Assembly (NCBI GenBank): GCA_009838175.1 | Contig: VXSB01000040.1 | Coordinates: 40,844-104,843, forward strand | Origin: Chloroflexota bacterium | GTDB lineage: Bacteria > Chloroflexota > Dehalococcoidia > Lucifugimonadales > Lucifugimonadaceae | Length of the DNA stretch: 64,000 nt | Reading direction: 5' to 3' | In this document: piece after piece, positions 18,235 to 28,597 of the stretch | How positions within the stretch are numbered: the stretch's first letter is position 1 | Layout of the letters: each line of letters opens with the position of its first letter | Position numbers and translations under genes: made by a program | Notes under the pieces: generated by a model | The model's input: only the letters and a program-made list of their open reading frames with translations | Databases searched by the model: none | What the model was told of the DNA's origin: nothing

Positions 18235-21200
18235 TCAATCCTGACCGCTGATCACCGTATTTGGCAGGTTCAACGCATCGATCACCATGTTCGGATAATC
18301 CCGTCGGAATCCGACTCTTGACAGCATTTCCGCGGCTGATGAAGCGATCACGGGTTCGCCGTTCCATTCGCCTATAACCACACGCCTCGTCGTCGATGTC
18401 TGCGCGATCACACGCACCAAAGCCCGTATCCCTTCCTCGATCACCGCGTCCGATGCATCACCGGTCATGATACGCGCTCCGTTCGAGTAAGCCACCATCA
18501 CCGGGACTCCACCTGCGAACACCACGCGGGTGCTCGAATTGCGACTGAAATCCAGCAGCCCAGATTCCGCCTCGTTGGAGACGGATGCCAACCTACGGTC
18601 AAAGATGTACACAGGATCGGTAGCCGTAACTATCAATGGCACTGTATCCCCGTCTAGCCGCCCATCGGATCGCATCGTATCGACAAATTCGACGCCTGCG
18701 AATTGGACTCCAGGAAGTCCGTTGACGAAGTAACCGCGACGGACTACGCCGCGCAGTTCCATCAGATTCAGCGCGTTGTAGATCGATCGCCAATCCCAAC
18801 CCAATTGGTCGATCTCAATCGCGCGCCGAGTAACGACGCCATGCCGCCTCAAAAGCGCTTCCGCTCGCTTGTCCGCAAGTTGTGCTTCGCCTAACTCTGG
18901 ACCCAAGAATGAAAACCGGGATGTGGCAGACCAGTTGACACTTGGCGCCAAGACGTTCTGCGCCTCACGAAAACGATGAGCGAATTGCCGCCGCGCTCCT
19001 GAACGTGATCGGAAATGTCGAGACCGGTTTCTAGGACCACCGTCCGTTGCCGGACTCACCCCACGCATCGCCGTCGAGTTCGATATCGCCATCGCCGCAC
19101 GCCAAGAATCGCCAGTGATCAGACCCGCCAATGCCAAGTCGCGTATGGCGGTTGCCAACTCGGAAGGCGTCATGCCCGGCAGTCCCGCAAGAATAGTCTC
19201 GGAATCGACAACGCCTTCACTAACTATGAACTCGTACACACGCTCCGTCTCTGCCGTCACACCTTCGGCACCCGCCAGTATGCTTTCCACCGTCGAACTA
19301 GGCAGATACGCCCGCGCGTCTCCAGCGCGAACCAGCGCGACACTTCGAGCACCTTCCGATTCGCCCTGGCAGAACACCCATGCAAACTCACCGTCTCTGA
19401 CCATTCGGTCTAGATCAACGCTTTTGAACCCATCAACACGCGCAGGCAACACATCCCGCGCCCAACGCTGAACCGGAATCGACACGCCCTGCAGCACATC
19501 CAACGCATCGACAGTCGCATCGCGTTCAGTATCATCCGTGGCGCCCGCGATTCGATGCAGTCGCAACATCGCAGCTTGGTATCGCAGAGGATCAGATGGC
19601 CGCACTTCTGAGCGGAGAATCGAAAGAGTGCGTTCCTGAATTCGCACTAATGTTGACAGATCCAGCCATTCCTCTACTCCTTCATCCCTGAAGTAACCCT
19701 TTGCGGCTTGCGAATCCGCCAACATCTCATCCAACGCGTCCCGTAGCGGCTCAGACGCGATCGGATACCGCGCCTGCAAAACTCCAACCGACACCGGGCC
19801 GTTGCAAGCCAGATATCGTGCCACTACTCGCCTAACAGCCCCATAGTCGCATAGATCCGCAATCGCTTGCCGATACTCTTCAGCGAGGCTAGCTGCGATC
19901 CATCTCGATTCGTTCGATCCATCAACTTCGAACTCGACACGCTCCGCCCTCCCCTGCGATTCCAGATCCGTAATCCAACCTTCCCATCCATCCTCGCTAC
20001 GCTCCGCAATCTCGTCGTACGACAGATCGCCAATCTCGCTCAAGAGCTGCGCCAACTCGGTCTCGGTCCTCGCCCTCATTCCAACCGCCGTGCGTCCTGC
20101 CAACGATGAAACGTCATCAATAGCCTCAACCCTCAACAATCCCGCCGCTTCGGGATTTCGGAACAACTGCGCGAGCGCCTCTCGGTCGATGTTGAGCGAT
20201 CGAAGTCCGCGTTCCGCTTTCGGGGTGTCCCACTGGTACATCCAGAAATCGATGAAATTGTGTTCCAGCGACCTCGCAACCGGAGATGGAACGTCAGATT
20301 CGACGAACTTGACCTCGATTGCTCCAGATTGGACGCGCTCCAAAACGCGCCCCAAACCCGGCATGTCCATATAGTCCTCAAGCGCGTCACGATACGACTC
20401 CAATACGATCGGGAAATCAGGGAACGACTTCGCGATCGCCAGCAGGTCCTTCGAGCGCAACCGCTGCAACCAAAACGGCGTTCGACGAAACTGCCCTAAA
20501 CTCGGCAGTAGCAATGCCCGATAAGCGTTTTGCCTGAAGACCGCGCCGAACAGCGGCGAATCGATCATGCCTTCCAAGACGTGTTCTTTCACCGATTCCC
20601 CCGACATCTCTTCGATGAATTCAACATCCGAAGCACCATCGCCCTGCGGCAACCTGAACATGAAACCGTCGTCCGAGACCTGCACCTCCGGTTCGATTTT
20701 CCGACGCTCCAGCAACTCGCGGGCAATCGCCACTGACCACGGGCCATTTATCCGTCCGCCAAACGGCGAGTGCACCACGATTCGTTGGTCGCCGATCGAA
20801 TCTTGATATGTCTCAACAATTACCGTCTTGTCGGATGAGATATCACCCGACCACTGGATCTGCCTCCGAATGTATCCGATGATCTGCCTCGCCCCGGCCT
20901 CATCGACCGGAAACTCCGACATCAACCACTCGACAACCTCTGCTGGCGTTTCCTCCTCGCCTACATACGGCATCAACCTCCCCGCGGCCTCCGCTCGAAA
21001 CTCCGCCAACGCTTCTGAAAGATCTAGTGGTCGCCACGGAAAGTCCCCGCGCCAAAACGGCATCCGAGGTAGAGCCCCCGGCGCAGGCTCGGCGATCACG
21101 CGATCATCATCGATCTTCGCAACACGCCAAACCTGACTCCCCAACATGAATGCATCGCCTTCGCCCGACTCGAACACGAACTCCTCGTCCAACTCCCCGA

Positions 21201-22863
21201 CGCGTGTCTTTCGGTCCGGAAGCACGACCGGGAACAATCCACGATCCACAATCGCTCCACCATTGCTGATCGCCATCATCCGAGTTCCCGGCAACTGCTG
21301 CAGCACATCCCGCGTCTCATCCCAGTGAATCCGGGCTCGCAACGTAGAAAACAGTTCGCGCGGATAGTGACCCGAAACCAACTTCACAACACCTTCGAAG
21401 TTCGGATACGTCAACTCACCGTATGGATACGCGCCCTTGATGACTCGATAAAGCTCTCGCATCGGCCAGTCCTGCACCGCAACCGCCGCAACGATCTGTT
21501 GCGCCAACACGTCGAGCGAGTTTCGTGGCACCTCAACCGCCTCCACTTGCCGCTCCTGCATCCCTCTAGCCACAACCGCCGCTTCGATCAAATCCTCCGG
21601 ATGCGTGCCGTAGATCTTTCCATAACTCGTCTCACCGACGCTGTGCCCCGCCCGTCCGACACGTTGCAATCCTTGCGTGACCGTCTTTGGCGATTGCAGC
21701 TGCACAACGAGATCTATGCTCCCGATGTCGATACCAAGCTCCAACGAGCTTGTTCCGACCAGTGCTGGCAACTCACCCGCCTTCAGCTTCTCCTCAATGT
21801 CGCGTCGCAACGTATCCGACAAACTGCCGTGATGCGCCATGAACGGACCATCCTCAGTGCCAGTTCCGATCTCGCCGCTACCGACAGCTACACCGTCATT
21901 CTCCCCCTGCTCTCGCGCCGACCACACAGCGTTCAGACGGTCAGCGGCATTCTCTGCCTGACGACGGCTGTTAGAGAACACCAACGTGGTGTCATGACCT
22001 TCGATGTCGTCCAACACCCTCGGTATCAGCTTCGGCCATATCGAACTTGGGTCTCCGTCATCGGTATCCGACATTCCGTGGACACTGATCTCGATCTTCT
22101 TAGACCCCGGACAGTCAACGATCGAAACTGGCCTCGGCTCAACGATTAACTTGCCGTTGTCGCCCCCGGCCGACGACACGTTCTGTCCTCCCAACAGACG
22201 CGCAACTTCTGTCAATGGTCGCTGCGTAGCCGAAAGTCCGATACGCTGGAACCCCGGTGCGATCTGCTCCAAGCGCTCTAACGTGATGCTCAGATGAACG
22301 CCACGCTTGTTCGCGCACAGCGTGTGGATCTCGTCTACTATCACCGTCTCGACCGTGCTCAAGATGCTCCGCGCACGAGGCGACGTCAATATCAGGTAGA
22401 GCGACTCTGGCGTGGTGATGAGAATGTGCGGTGGATTCCTGACCATTCGAGCCCGGCCTGAAGACGGGGTATCACCCGTCCGCACATCTGCTCGTACCTT
22501 GGGGATTTCAACACTCAGCGATTTCGCCGCCGTCTCGATACCCCGCATCGGCTCTTCCAAGTTCCGCTCCACATCGTAGCCAAGAGCTTTCAACGGCGAG
22601 ATATAGAGCGCCCTGATCCCCTTCCGTTTCGACAGCGCAACATCCGAGTACAGCCCATCGAGTGCCGAGAGAAACGCCGCCAACGTCTTACCCGAACCAG
22701 TAGGCGAATGAATCAGGACATTTTCACCGCTCTTGATCCGCGGCCAAGCCTCCCGCTGCGGTTCCGTCGCCACTCCATGACATTCCCTAAACCACCGCGC
22801 GACCGGCGCGCTGAACAGCCCGACGACATCAGTATCGTTATCTGTTGAAACAGTTCGTACCAT
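18235..22863 (-). CDS. lhr: Lhr-type ATP-dependent helicase (large)
   Basis: Superfamily 2 DNA helicase thought to act in DNA repair, 1542 aa, the full length of bacterial long Lhr proteins. Walker A is 'SPTGSGKT' (residues 53-60), the DExH box is 'VIVDEIHTL', and motif VI is 'QRVGRAGHSVG'. 'LVGTSSLELGIDIGSIDLVVQLQSPK' is the typical Lhr motif V region. The C-terminal half contains the winged-helix and Lhr C-terminal domains, including a distinctive 'PFGGRINGPWSVAIARELLE'. A small membrane-protein gene lies 53 bp upstream on the same strand. Confidence 0.93.
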   Translation of the reverse strand: MVRTVSTDNDTDVVGLFSAPVARWFRECHGVATEPQREAWPRIKSGENVLIHSPTGSGKTLAAFLSALDGLYSDVALSKRKGIRALYISPLKALGYDVERNLEEPMRGIETAAKSLSVEIPKVRADVRTGDTPSSGRARMVRNPPHILITTPESLYLILTSPRARSILSTVETVIVDEIHTLCANKRGVHLSITLERLEQIAPGFQRIGLSATQRPLTEVARLLGGQNVSSAGGDNGKLIVEPRPVSIVDCPGSKKIEISVHGMSDTDDGDPSSIWPKLIPRVLDDIEGHDTTLVFSNSRRQAENAADRLNAVWSAREQGENDGVAVGSGEIGTGTEDGPFMAHHGSLSDTLRRDIEEKLKAGELPALVGTSSLELGIDIGSIDLVVQLQSPKTVTQGLQRVGRAGHSVGETSYGKIYGTHPEDLIEAAVVARGMQERQVEAVEVPRNSLDVLAQQIVAAVAVQDWPMRELYRVIKGAYPYGELTYPNFEGVVKLVSGHYPRELFSTLRARIHWDETRDVLQQLPGTRMMAISNGGAIVDRGLFPVVLPDRKTRVGELDEEFVFESGEGDAFMLGSQVWRVAKIDDDRVIAEPAPGALPRMPFWRGDFPWRPLDLSEALAEFRAEAAGRLMPYVGEEETPAEVVEWLMSEFPVDEAGARQIIGYIRRQIQWSGDISSDKTVIVETYQDSIGDQRIVVHSPFGGRINGPWSVAIARELLERRKIEPEVQVSDDGFMFRLPQGDGASDVEFIEEMSGESVKEHVLEGMIDSPLFGAVFRQNAYRALLLPSLGQFRRTPFWLQRLRSKDLLAIAKSFPDFPIVLESYRDALEDYMDMPGLGRVLERVQSGAIEVKFVESDVPSPVARSLEHNFIDFWMYQWDTPKAERGLRSLNIDREALAQLFRNPEAAGLLRVEAIDDVSSLAGRTAVGMRARTETELAQLLSEIGDLSYDEIAERSEDGWEGWITDLESQGRAERVEFEVDGSNESRWIAASLAEEYRQAIADLCDYGAVRRVVARYLACNGPVSVGVLQARYPIASEPLRDALDEMLADSQAAKGYFRDEGVEEWLDLSTLVRIQERTLSILRSEVRPSDPLRYQAAMLRLHRIAGATDDTERDATVDALDVLQGVSIPVQRWARDVLPARVDGFKSVDLDRMVRDGEFAWVFCQGESEGARSVALVRAGDARAYLPSSTVESILAGAEGVTAETERVYEFIVSEGVVDSETILAGLPGMTPSELATAIRDLALAGLITGDSWRAAMAISNSTAMRGVSPATDGGPRNRSRHFRSRSGARRQFAHRFREAQNVLAPSVNWSATSRFSFLGPELGEAQLADKRAEALLRRHGVVTRRAIEIDQLGWDWRSIYNALNLMELRGVVRRGYFVNGLPGVQFAGVEFVDTMRSDGRLDGDTVPLIVTATDPVYIFDRRLASVSNEAESGLLDFSRNSSTRVVFAGGVPVMVAYSNGARIMTGDASDAVIEEGIRALVRVIAQTSTTRRVVIGEWNGEPVIASSAAEMLSRVGFRRDYPNMVIDALNLPNTVISGQD

Positions 22864-22916
22864 CGCTCAAAACCACGGTACGAGTTTAAACGCGTGTTGC
22901 AACGCTTGGCGCGGGC

Positions 22917-23339
22917 CTAGCTCCCGCCGCCGCTCCAGATTCGCCGTCCCACGATCAACGCCAGCACCGTGTACAGCATATCCATCACCGGGAAGTAGAT
23001 GATGTGCGAATTGACTGACAATCCCGTCTCGCTGTCCGGATTCAACTGCCAGAACCACTCCCAAAAGAACAGACTTGCCAACACAATCCCGCCGTAGAAA
23101 ACAAACGAAGTCCTCAAATAGGTCGGCGTATCCACCTCGTGCTCGCTGATCGCACGTTTCCGCAGGATCCCCACGACCAAGACGATCACTACGCCGGCCG
23201 CCATAAAGTAGTTAACGATCTCCCAAACCGGATAATCCGGTGATCCATCGTGATATAGCGGAGTCACCGCCAAGTGAACTGCCACTACTATCGCCGTTAC
23301 AACCAGAAACGCTCCTACGATCTTTCTCACGATCTCCAT
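22917..23339 (-). CDS. Small membrane protein, function unknown
   Basis: A 140-aa protein with four predicted membrane helices near residues 8-28, 40-60, 78-95 and 112-130, and a Trp-rich 'FFWEWFWQLNPDSETG' between helices 3 and 4. The frame starts at ATG 23339, preceded by a purine-rich 'AGGAGGACAACCGAC' that provides a strong ribosome site. No family recognised. It sits between the Lhr gene and the iron alcohol dehydrogenase gene on the same strand. Confidence 0.78.
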   Translation of the reverse strand: MEIVRKIVGAFLVVTAIVVAVHLAVTPLYHDGSPDYPVWEIVNYFMAAGVVIVLVVGILRKRAISEHEVDTPTYLRTSFVFYGGIVLASLFFWEWFWQLNPDSETGLSVNSHIIYFPVMDMLYTVLALIVGRRIWSGGGS

Positions 23340-23397
23340 GTCGGTTGTCCTCCTGCTAATGCTGCGAACCGCAAGTCATTTCTTCGTTCAAAATCGT

Positions 23398-24681
23398 CTA
23401 CCAAAGCTCCAGCGAAGCTTCAAACAGTGATCGCAACTCCTCAGCGCCAGTCGGCCTCGGTGCTAATTTCGTGACTCGATGCTGTGGCAATGTCCCGGCG
23501 ACGAAAGCATCAATGTCCGACTCGTCGTACCCCACGCCGCTCAACCCGTTCGGCATTCCCAAATCCTGCAACAACTGAATAATATGCCCCGCCAATATCT
23601 CGCCCGCATCTTCGTCATCCACACCAGCAACATCCGCGCCCATCAACCTCGCCGCCTCAATATGCCTAGCCGGATTGGCCGACGCCGTGTAACGAAATAC
23701 CGCAGGCGCGTTCAATATCACCGACAACCCGTGCGGAATGATCGGCTTGTCGTCGGGATATCCTTCCGGCTGGAAATCTCTCGCGTTCCCTGCGACTGGA
23801 TACGACATCCCGTGAGGCAGGTGAACCCCGGCGGTGCCGAATCCAACGCCCGCAGCTGTCGCCGCAAGACACATATTCGCTCGCGCCTCGTCGTCTTCAG
23901 GATCATTAACTGCGCGTCTAATGTTCTGAGAAACAATCTCTATCGCCTTCGCCGCCCATACGTCGCTCATCGGGTTCGACCCTTGATACGCCGGGCGATG
24001 CGCCGGATCGATCGGTGCCTCGCGCCGTGTATACGGCAACGCGGTGTACGACTCCAATCCATGACACAACACGTCAAATCCGCTGAAAGCCGCCACGTTC
24101 CGCGGCATCGATCGCGTGTTCTCCGGATCCACCAACCCCATGTGCGGCTTCAGTGCACGGTTCGCAATCCCCGTCTTGGCATGCATTTCCTTCATGTCAA
24201 AGATCGACACACCCGAAGTCTCGCTACCCGTACCCGCAGTTGTTGGCACCGCGATCAACGGCTTCAACGCGCCAGGCACCGGCGTCCCCTTCCCTATCGG
24301 TGCATTCACATATTCCAGAAACTCCGCCGGATACGTGTCGTACAGATTCGCCGCCTTTGCCGTATCCATGACCGACCCGCCACCGACTGCTACAAAGCCG
24401 TCAAAATCGCCCTGCTCGGCGAACTGAATCGCGTCCGCGAAAGACGCATCCGTAGGCTCTACGCTGACATCGGCGTAGACCACGCACTCAATGCCCTCGT
24501 CCCGCAACGACTGCAACCCAGTCGTAACCGCCGTAGATTCGAGGAGCGATTGGTCGGTCAACACCATCGCCTTTTTGACACCGAGTCGCCTCATCTCGAA
24601 ACCAAGTTCCGCGGTCACACCAAACCCGAACTTGATGCTCGCAGCATCCATCGCAAACGCAGTTTCCAGTGCCTGAGACAT
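23398..24681 (-). CDS. Iron-containing alcohol dehydrogenase, hydroxyacid-oxoacid transhydrogenase-like
   Basis: 427 aa when started at ATG 24681, which has GGAGA about 6 bp upstream; the track start at 24714 is less likely. 'GGGSVMDTAKAANLY' is the nucleotide-binding motif; His residues in 'FDVLCHGLESYT', 'LPHGMSYPVAGN' and 'IPHGLSVILNAPAVF' match the metal site of group III alcohol dehydrogenases. The stretch 'HRPAYQGSNPMSDVWAAKAI' closely resembles the animal mitochondrial enzyme ADHFE1, which transfers hydride between 4-hydroxybutyrate and 2-oxoglutarate without free cofactor. That specific reaction is inference from resemblance. The gene is divergent from nicotinate phosphoribosyltransferase. 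Confidence 0.88.
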   Translation of the reverse strand: MSQALETAFAMDAASIKFGFGVTAELGFEMRRLGVKKAMVLTDQSLLESTAVTTGLQSLRDEGIECVVYADVSVEPTDASFADAIQFAEQGDFDGFVAVGGGSVMDTAKAANLYDTYPAEFLEYVNAPIGKGTPVPGALKPLIAVPTTAGTGSETSGVSIFDMKEMHAKTGIANRALKPHMGLVDPENTRSMPRNVAAFSGFDVLCHGLESYTALPYTRREAPIDPAHRPAYQGSNPMSDVWAAKAIEIVSQNIRRAVNDPEDDEARANMCLAATAAGVGFGTAGVHLPHGMSYPVAGNARDFQPEGYPDDKPIIPHGLSVILNAPAVFRYTASANPARHIEAARLMGADVAGVDDEDAGEILAGHIIQLLQDLGMPNGLSGVGYDESDIDAFVAGTLPQHRVTKLAPRPTGAEELRSLFEASLELW

Positions 24682-24774
24682 CCCGTTTCTCCGATTGATT
24701 GCTCGCCGAATCACACCCGTGGCTGGTCGTCAGCATTAAAGTATGCACCAACCCGCCATTCTTACCGCCAAGTC

Positions 24775-26118
24775 GTGAACCAATACCGAAAAGAGCTCAG
24801 CGTCGATCTCTATGAGTTGACGATGTCCCAGGTCTTCTGGCGGCGCGGCATGGATTCGTCCGCGACATTCAGCCTCTTCTTCCGCGGCTACCCCAAAGAC
24901 CGTGCCTACTACATCGCCAGCGGCATCGATGACGCTCTTGATTTCCTCGAAGACTTCCACTTTTCAGCTGACGAAATCCGAGCCATCCGCAACGTCACGC
25001 CCCTATCCGACGAATTTGTCGACTTCCTCACCGATTTCAGTTTCAGCGGGACAGTCAGGGCCGTCCCCGAAGGCAGCATCGTTTTCGCGGCCGAACCGCT
25101 CATCGAAGTCACCGGAACCTTGATCGAGACCCAGATCGTCGAGACGATGCTCTTGAACATCGTCACTACCGCATCGCTCTTGGCAACCAAAGCTGCTCGC
25201 ATCGTCCAAGCCGCTGATGGCAGACCCGTTGTAGATTTCGGGTCGCGTCGCACACACGGCGAAGATGCCGCGATTGAAGCCGCACGTGCCAGCTACATCT
25301 CAGGCTTCGCAGGCACCAGTAACGTCAAAGCCGCCGCGCTCCACGGCATTCCCGCATATGGAACCATGGCGCACTCGTTTATTCAAGCCTTCGATAACGA
25401 AGTGACAGCCTTCGCAACCTACGCCGACGAATTTCCTGAAACCACAACGTTTCTAGTCGACACCTACGACACCTTGGACGGAGTTCGCAACGCCATCCGC
25501 GTCGCCGAACAAGCACGTTCGCGCGGCACCAACGTCAACGCGATACGCCTCGACAGCGGAGATTTAGCCGAGTTGGCGCGGGCGGCTCGCGCACTAATGG
25601 ACGAGGCTGGCTTTCCTCAGATTCGAATCATGGCAAGCGGAGGTCTCGACGAACACAGCATCTCGCAGTTAGTCGCATCCTGCGCGCCCATCGACGCGTT
25701 CGGCGTCGGAACACGATTCGGCACTTCCGCAGATGCCCCGTACATCGATTCGGTCTACAAACTCGTCGAGATCGACGGTCGTCCAGTAATCAAGCTCAGC
25801 ACCTCCAAAGTCACCAAACCCTGGGCCAAGCAGGTGTTTCGGCGCTTCGAGGACGGCATGATGCGCGGCGACGTTATTACAAGATCGACTTCACAGGCGC
25901 CTAGCGGTTACCCGAATCGCATGCTTAGTACCGTGATGAAATCAGGCGAGCGACTCAAACAGAACGAATCCATCGCGACCATCAGAGAACGCGTCGCCTC
26001 GGGCGTCAACACCGTCCCAGAAGACTGCCGCAATCTCCAAGACACAGCCATATACCCAGTCGAATACTCTGATGATCTGACCATCGCCAAACTCAATGTC
26101 CCGAATCAACATGATTGA
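24775..26118 (+). CDS. pncB: Nicotinate phosphoribosyltransferase
   Basis: Makes nicotinate mononucleotide from nicotinate and PRPP in NAD salvage. The track opens the frame at 23479 within the opposite gene, but the family N-terminus 'LSVDLYELTMSQVFWRRGM' requires a start just before it; GTG 24775 gives 447 aa. Core motifs include 'VDFGSRRTHGEDAAIEAARA' (with the active-site His), 'TSNVKAAALHGIPAYGTMAHS', 'IRLDSGDLAEL' and 'IMASGGLDEHSI'. It complements the nicotinamidase at 14892. The following gene overlaps its end by 23 bp, so the flavoprotein may be translationally coupled to it. Confidence 0.92.
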   Translation: MNQYRKELSVDLYELTMSQVFWRRGMDSSATFSLFFRGYPKDRAYYIASGIDDALDFLEDFHFSADEIRAIRNVTPLSDEFVDFLTDFSFSGTVRAVPEGSIVFAAEPLIEVTGTLIETQIVETMLLNIVTTASLLATKAARIVQAADGRPVVDFGSRRTHGEDAAIEAARASYISGFAGTSNVKAAALHGIPAYGTMAHSFIQAFDNEVTAFATYADEFPETTTFLVDTYDTLDGVRNAIRVAEQARSRGTNVNAIRLDSGDLAELARAARALMDEAGFPQIRIMASGGLDEHSISQLVASCAPIDAFGVGTRFGTSADAPYIDSVYKLVEIDGRPVIKLSTSKVTKPWAKQVFRRFEDGMMRGDVITRSTSQAPSGYPNRMLSTVMKSGERLKQNESIATIRERVASGVNTVPEDCRNLQDTAIYPVEYSDDLTIAKLNVPNQHD

Positions 26119-28579
26119 ATCCTCATTACCAAGTCACGCCCGCGTCGTCGTCATCGGCGCCGGAATAGCGGGATGTAGCGTCGCGTATCACCTCACAAAG
26201 CTCGGTTGGCGTGACATCGTCGTCGTCGATCAGGGACCGCTGTTCGAGACTGGCGGATCCACAACGCACGCACCCGGCGGTGTGTTCCAGATCAACGCCT
26301 CAAAAACCATAACTGGGTTTGCCCGATACACCGTAGACGAGTGGGCAGAGTTGCAGCTAGACGGCGAGCCGTGCACGAATCCGGTCGGCAGCCTCGAAGT
26401 GGCATGGACCCCGGAGCGCCTCACAGACCTCAAACGCAAATCCGGATATGGGCAGAGCTGGGGCATCGAATCTCACGTCATTACCGCGACTGAGGCCCGC
26501 GAATTCGTACCAATGCTTTCCGAGCGGATCTTGGGTGCACTCTACGTACCGTCAGACATCCAAACTCCCGCGACTAGACCGGCGGAGGCGATGGCGCGAG
26601 CCGCAATGACAAGCGGAGCGTCGTTTCACGGCGGCGTCAAAGTTACGGGTTTCAAAATCGCTAATCGACAGATCCAAGGCGTTGAGACCACACACGGCGA
26701 TATCGCAACCGATCTTGTCGTGTCTGCGGTCGGAATATGGGGGCCCAATATCGGGAACCTCGCCGATGTACCGATACCGCTCTCGCCGATGCAGCACATC
26801 TACGCCGTCACCGAGCCATTGCCGGAACTCGAGGGCGCAACTTCTGATATCGCAATGCCGCTGGTCCGCCACCAAGACCGCTCGATGTACTTTCGGCAGG
26901 AACGCGACTCTTTTGGCATCGGCTCCTATCTCCACGAACCGCTCATCCTTGACTCTGAGGAAATTCTGGACCTCGACGACGCGCCAATCACACCCGCGGA
27001 GATGTCGTTTACAGCCAACCACTTCAAAGCGGCTCAGCAAGCCGCGGGCGAGGTGATGCCTTGCCTCGATGGTGTCGGATTGACTCGAAAATTCAACGGC
27101 CTATTCTCCTTCACTACCGATGGTTTCCCGATCCTCGGCGAATCTCCTCAGTTGCGCGGCTTCTGGTCGGCGCAGGCGGTTTGGATCACGCACGCTGGTG
27201 GCGTGGGCAAAGCTGTCGCCGAGTGGATTGTCAACGGTGAACCAACTGAGGACCTCCATGAGTGCGACATAAACCGTTTTCACCCTCACGCTTACAGCCG
27301 TCAATACGTCCGAGCCCGCGCCGCCCAGCAGTATCGCGAGGTCTACGACATCATCCACCCGCTGCAACAGATCACGGAACCGCGAAACTTACGCCTCACG
27401 CCATTTCACTCACGCCATGAAGACCTAAGCGCAGTCTTTTTCGAAGACTCCGGATGGGAACGTCCGCGATGGTACGCCTCAAACGAACACCTGCTCCAGT
27501 CCTTGCCCGTCAAAGGCGCCTCACGTCGTGGCTGGGAAGCTCGCGAATGGTCTCCCATCATCGCGGCAGAGCATGTCGCCACGCGCGAACGCGTCGCCAT
27601 GTTCGACCTCACACCACTCGCCAAGTTCGAGGTCAGCGGCCGAGGGTCCGTAGCTGCTCTCCAACATCTCGCCGCCAATCAACTGGATAGGCCGATCGGC
27701 TCCATCACTTACACCCCATTGCTAACACCTGCTGGTGGAATCAAGTGCGATCTCACGATAACGAGATTGGACCATGACCGCTTTCTGATCGTAACGGGCG
27801 GAGGAACGCGCTACCACGATCTGAAATGGATCAATTCCAACGTGCCGTACGACGGTTCAGTATCCATCGCTGACGCATCTTCCGACCTCTGCTGCATCGG
27901 TTTGTGGGGGCCAAAAGCCAGAGAGACACTGCGCCGCGTCTGCGACATCGACGTGTCAAATCAGGCATTTCCCTACATGACCGCTAAACGCATAATCATC
28001 GGCGATGTCCCGGCTATAGCGCTACGCATCTCTTACGTCGGTGAATTGGGATGGGAGATATACGCCCCGATCGAGTACGGAATGCGACTGTGGGACGTTC
28101 TTGGGGAAGCAGGCGAACCACATGGCTTAATCGCCGCCGGCACCGCCGCATTCGAGTCACTGCGCCTCGAAAAGGGCTACCGACTCTGGGGGAACGACAT
28201 CCACACCGAATTCAACCCCTACGAAGCAGGCACCGAATTCGCTGTAAAGATGAACAAAAGCGACTTCATCGGCAAGTCATCACTTCAAGCAACTCAAGCA
28301 AATGGCATAAGCCGAAAGCTCAGTTGCATCACACTTAACGACAGTGACCGCGTCGTGATGGGCAAAGAGCCGATCATGTCAGGTGACCGCGTCCTAGGCT
28401 ATGTGACCAGCGCCAACTATGGACATTCCATCGGCCGCGGAATAGCTTACGGCTACCTACTAAACTCCCACGCGACGCCCGGCACTTCCGTAGACATCGT
28501 CTACTTCGGCGAACGGCTACGAAGCACTGTTGCTCATGAACCGCTCTACGATCCAAAAGGCTACAAACTAAGGATTTAA
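26096..28579 (+). CDS. FAD-dependent dimethylglycine/sarcosine dehydrogenase-like protein with GcvT domain
   Basis: Oxidative N-demethylase type enzyme, 827 aa. The N-terminal half is a DAO-type FAD domain with 'VVVIGAGIAGCSVAYHL' and 'GGSTTHAPGG'; H59 occupies the place of the His that carries covalent FAD in dimethylglycine dehydrogenase. The C-terminal half (from about residue 430) is an aminomethyltransferase-like folate domain, including 'SYVGELGWEIYAPIEYG' and 'ESLRLEKGYRLWGNDI'. Relatives remove a methyl group and pass it to tetrahydrofolate. An alternative start is ATG 26111. The next gene is another GcvT-fold protein (DmdA-like) 18 bp downstream, suggesting one operon for methylated substrates. 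Exact substrate not determined. Confidence 0.88.
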   Translation: MSRINMIESSLPSHARVVVIGAGIAGCSVAYHLTKLGWRDIVVVDQGPLFETGGSTTHAPGGVFQINASKTITGFARYTVDEWAELQLDGEPCTNPVGSLEVAWTPERLTDLKRKSGYGQSWGIESHVITATEAREFVPMLSERILGALYVPSDIQTPATRPAEAMARAAMTSGASFHGGVKVTGFKIANRQIQGVETTHGDIATDLVVSAVGIWGPNIGNLADVPIPLSPMQHIYAVTEPLPELEGATSDIAMPLVRHQDRSMYFRQERDSFGIGSYLHEPLILDSEEILDLDDAPITPAEMSFTANHFKAAQQAAGEVMPCLDGVGLTRKFNGLFSFTTDGFPILGESPQLRGFWSAQAVWITHAGGVGKAVAEWIVNGEPTEDLHECDINRFHPHAYSRQYVRARAAQQYREVYDIIHPLQQITEPRNLRLTPFHSRHEDLSAVFFEDSGWERPRWYASNEHLLQSLPVKGASRRGWEAREWSPIIAAEHVATRERVAMFDLTPLAKFEVSGRGSVAALQHLAANQLDRPIGSITYTPLLTPAGGIKCDLTITRLDHDRFLIVTGGGTRYHDLKWINSNVPYDGSVSIADASSDLCCIGLWGPKARETLRRVCDIDVSNQAFPYMTAKRIIIGDVPAIALRISYVGELGWEIYAPIEYGMRLWDVLGEAGEPHGLIAAGTAAFESLRLEKGYRLWGNDIHTEFNPYEAGTEFAVKMNKSDFIGKSSLQATQANGISRKLSCITLNDSDRVVMGKEPIMSGDRVLGYVTSANYGHSIGRGIAYGYLLNSHATPGTSVDIVYFGERLRSTVAHEPLYDPKGYKLRI

Positions 28580-28597
28580 TCGAATCGAGGTAAACAA

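Noticed and set aside
21325-22149. 274-aa plus-strand ORF inside the helicase gene
   Set aside because: Arg/His-rich antisense frame opposite the conserved helicase core.
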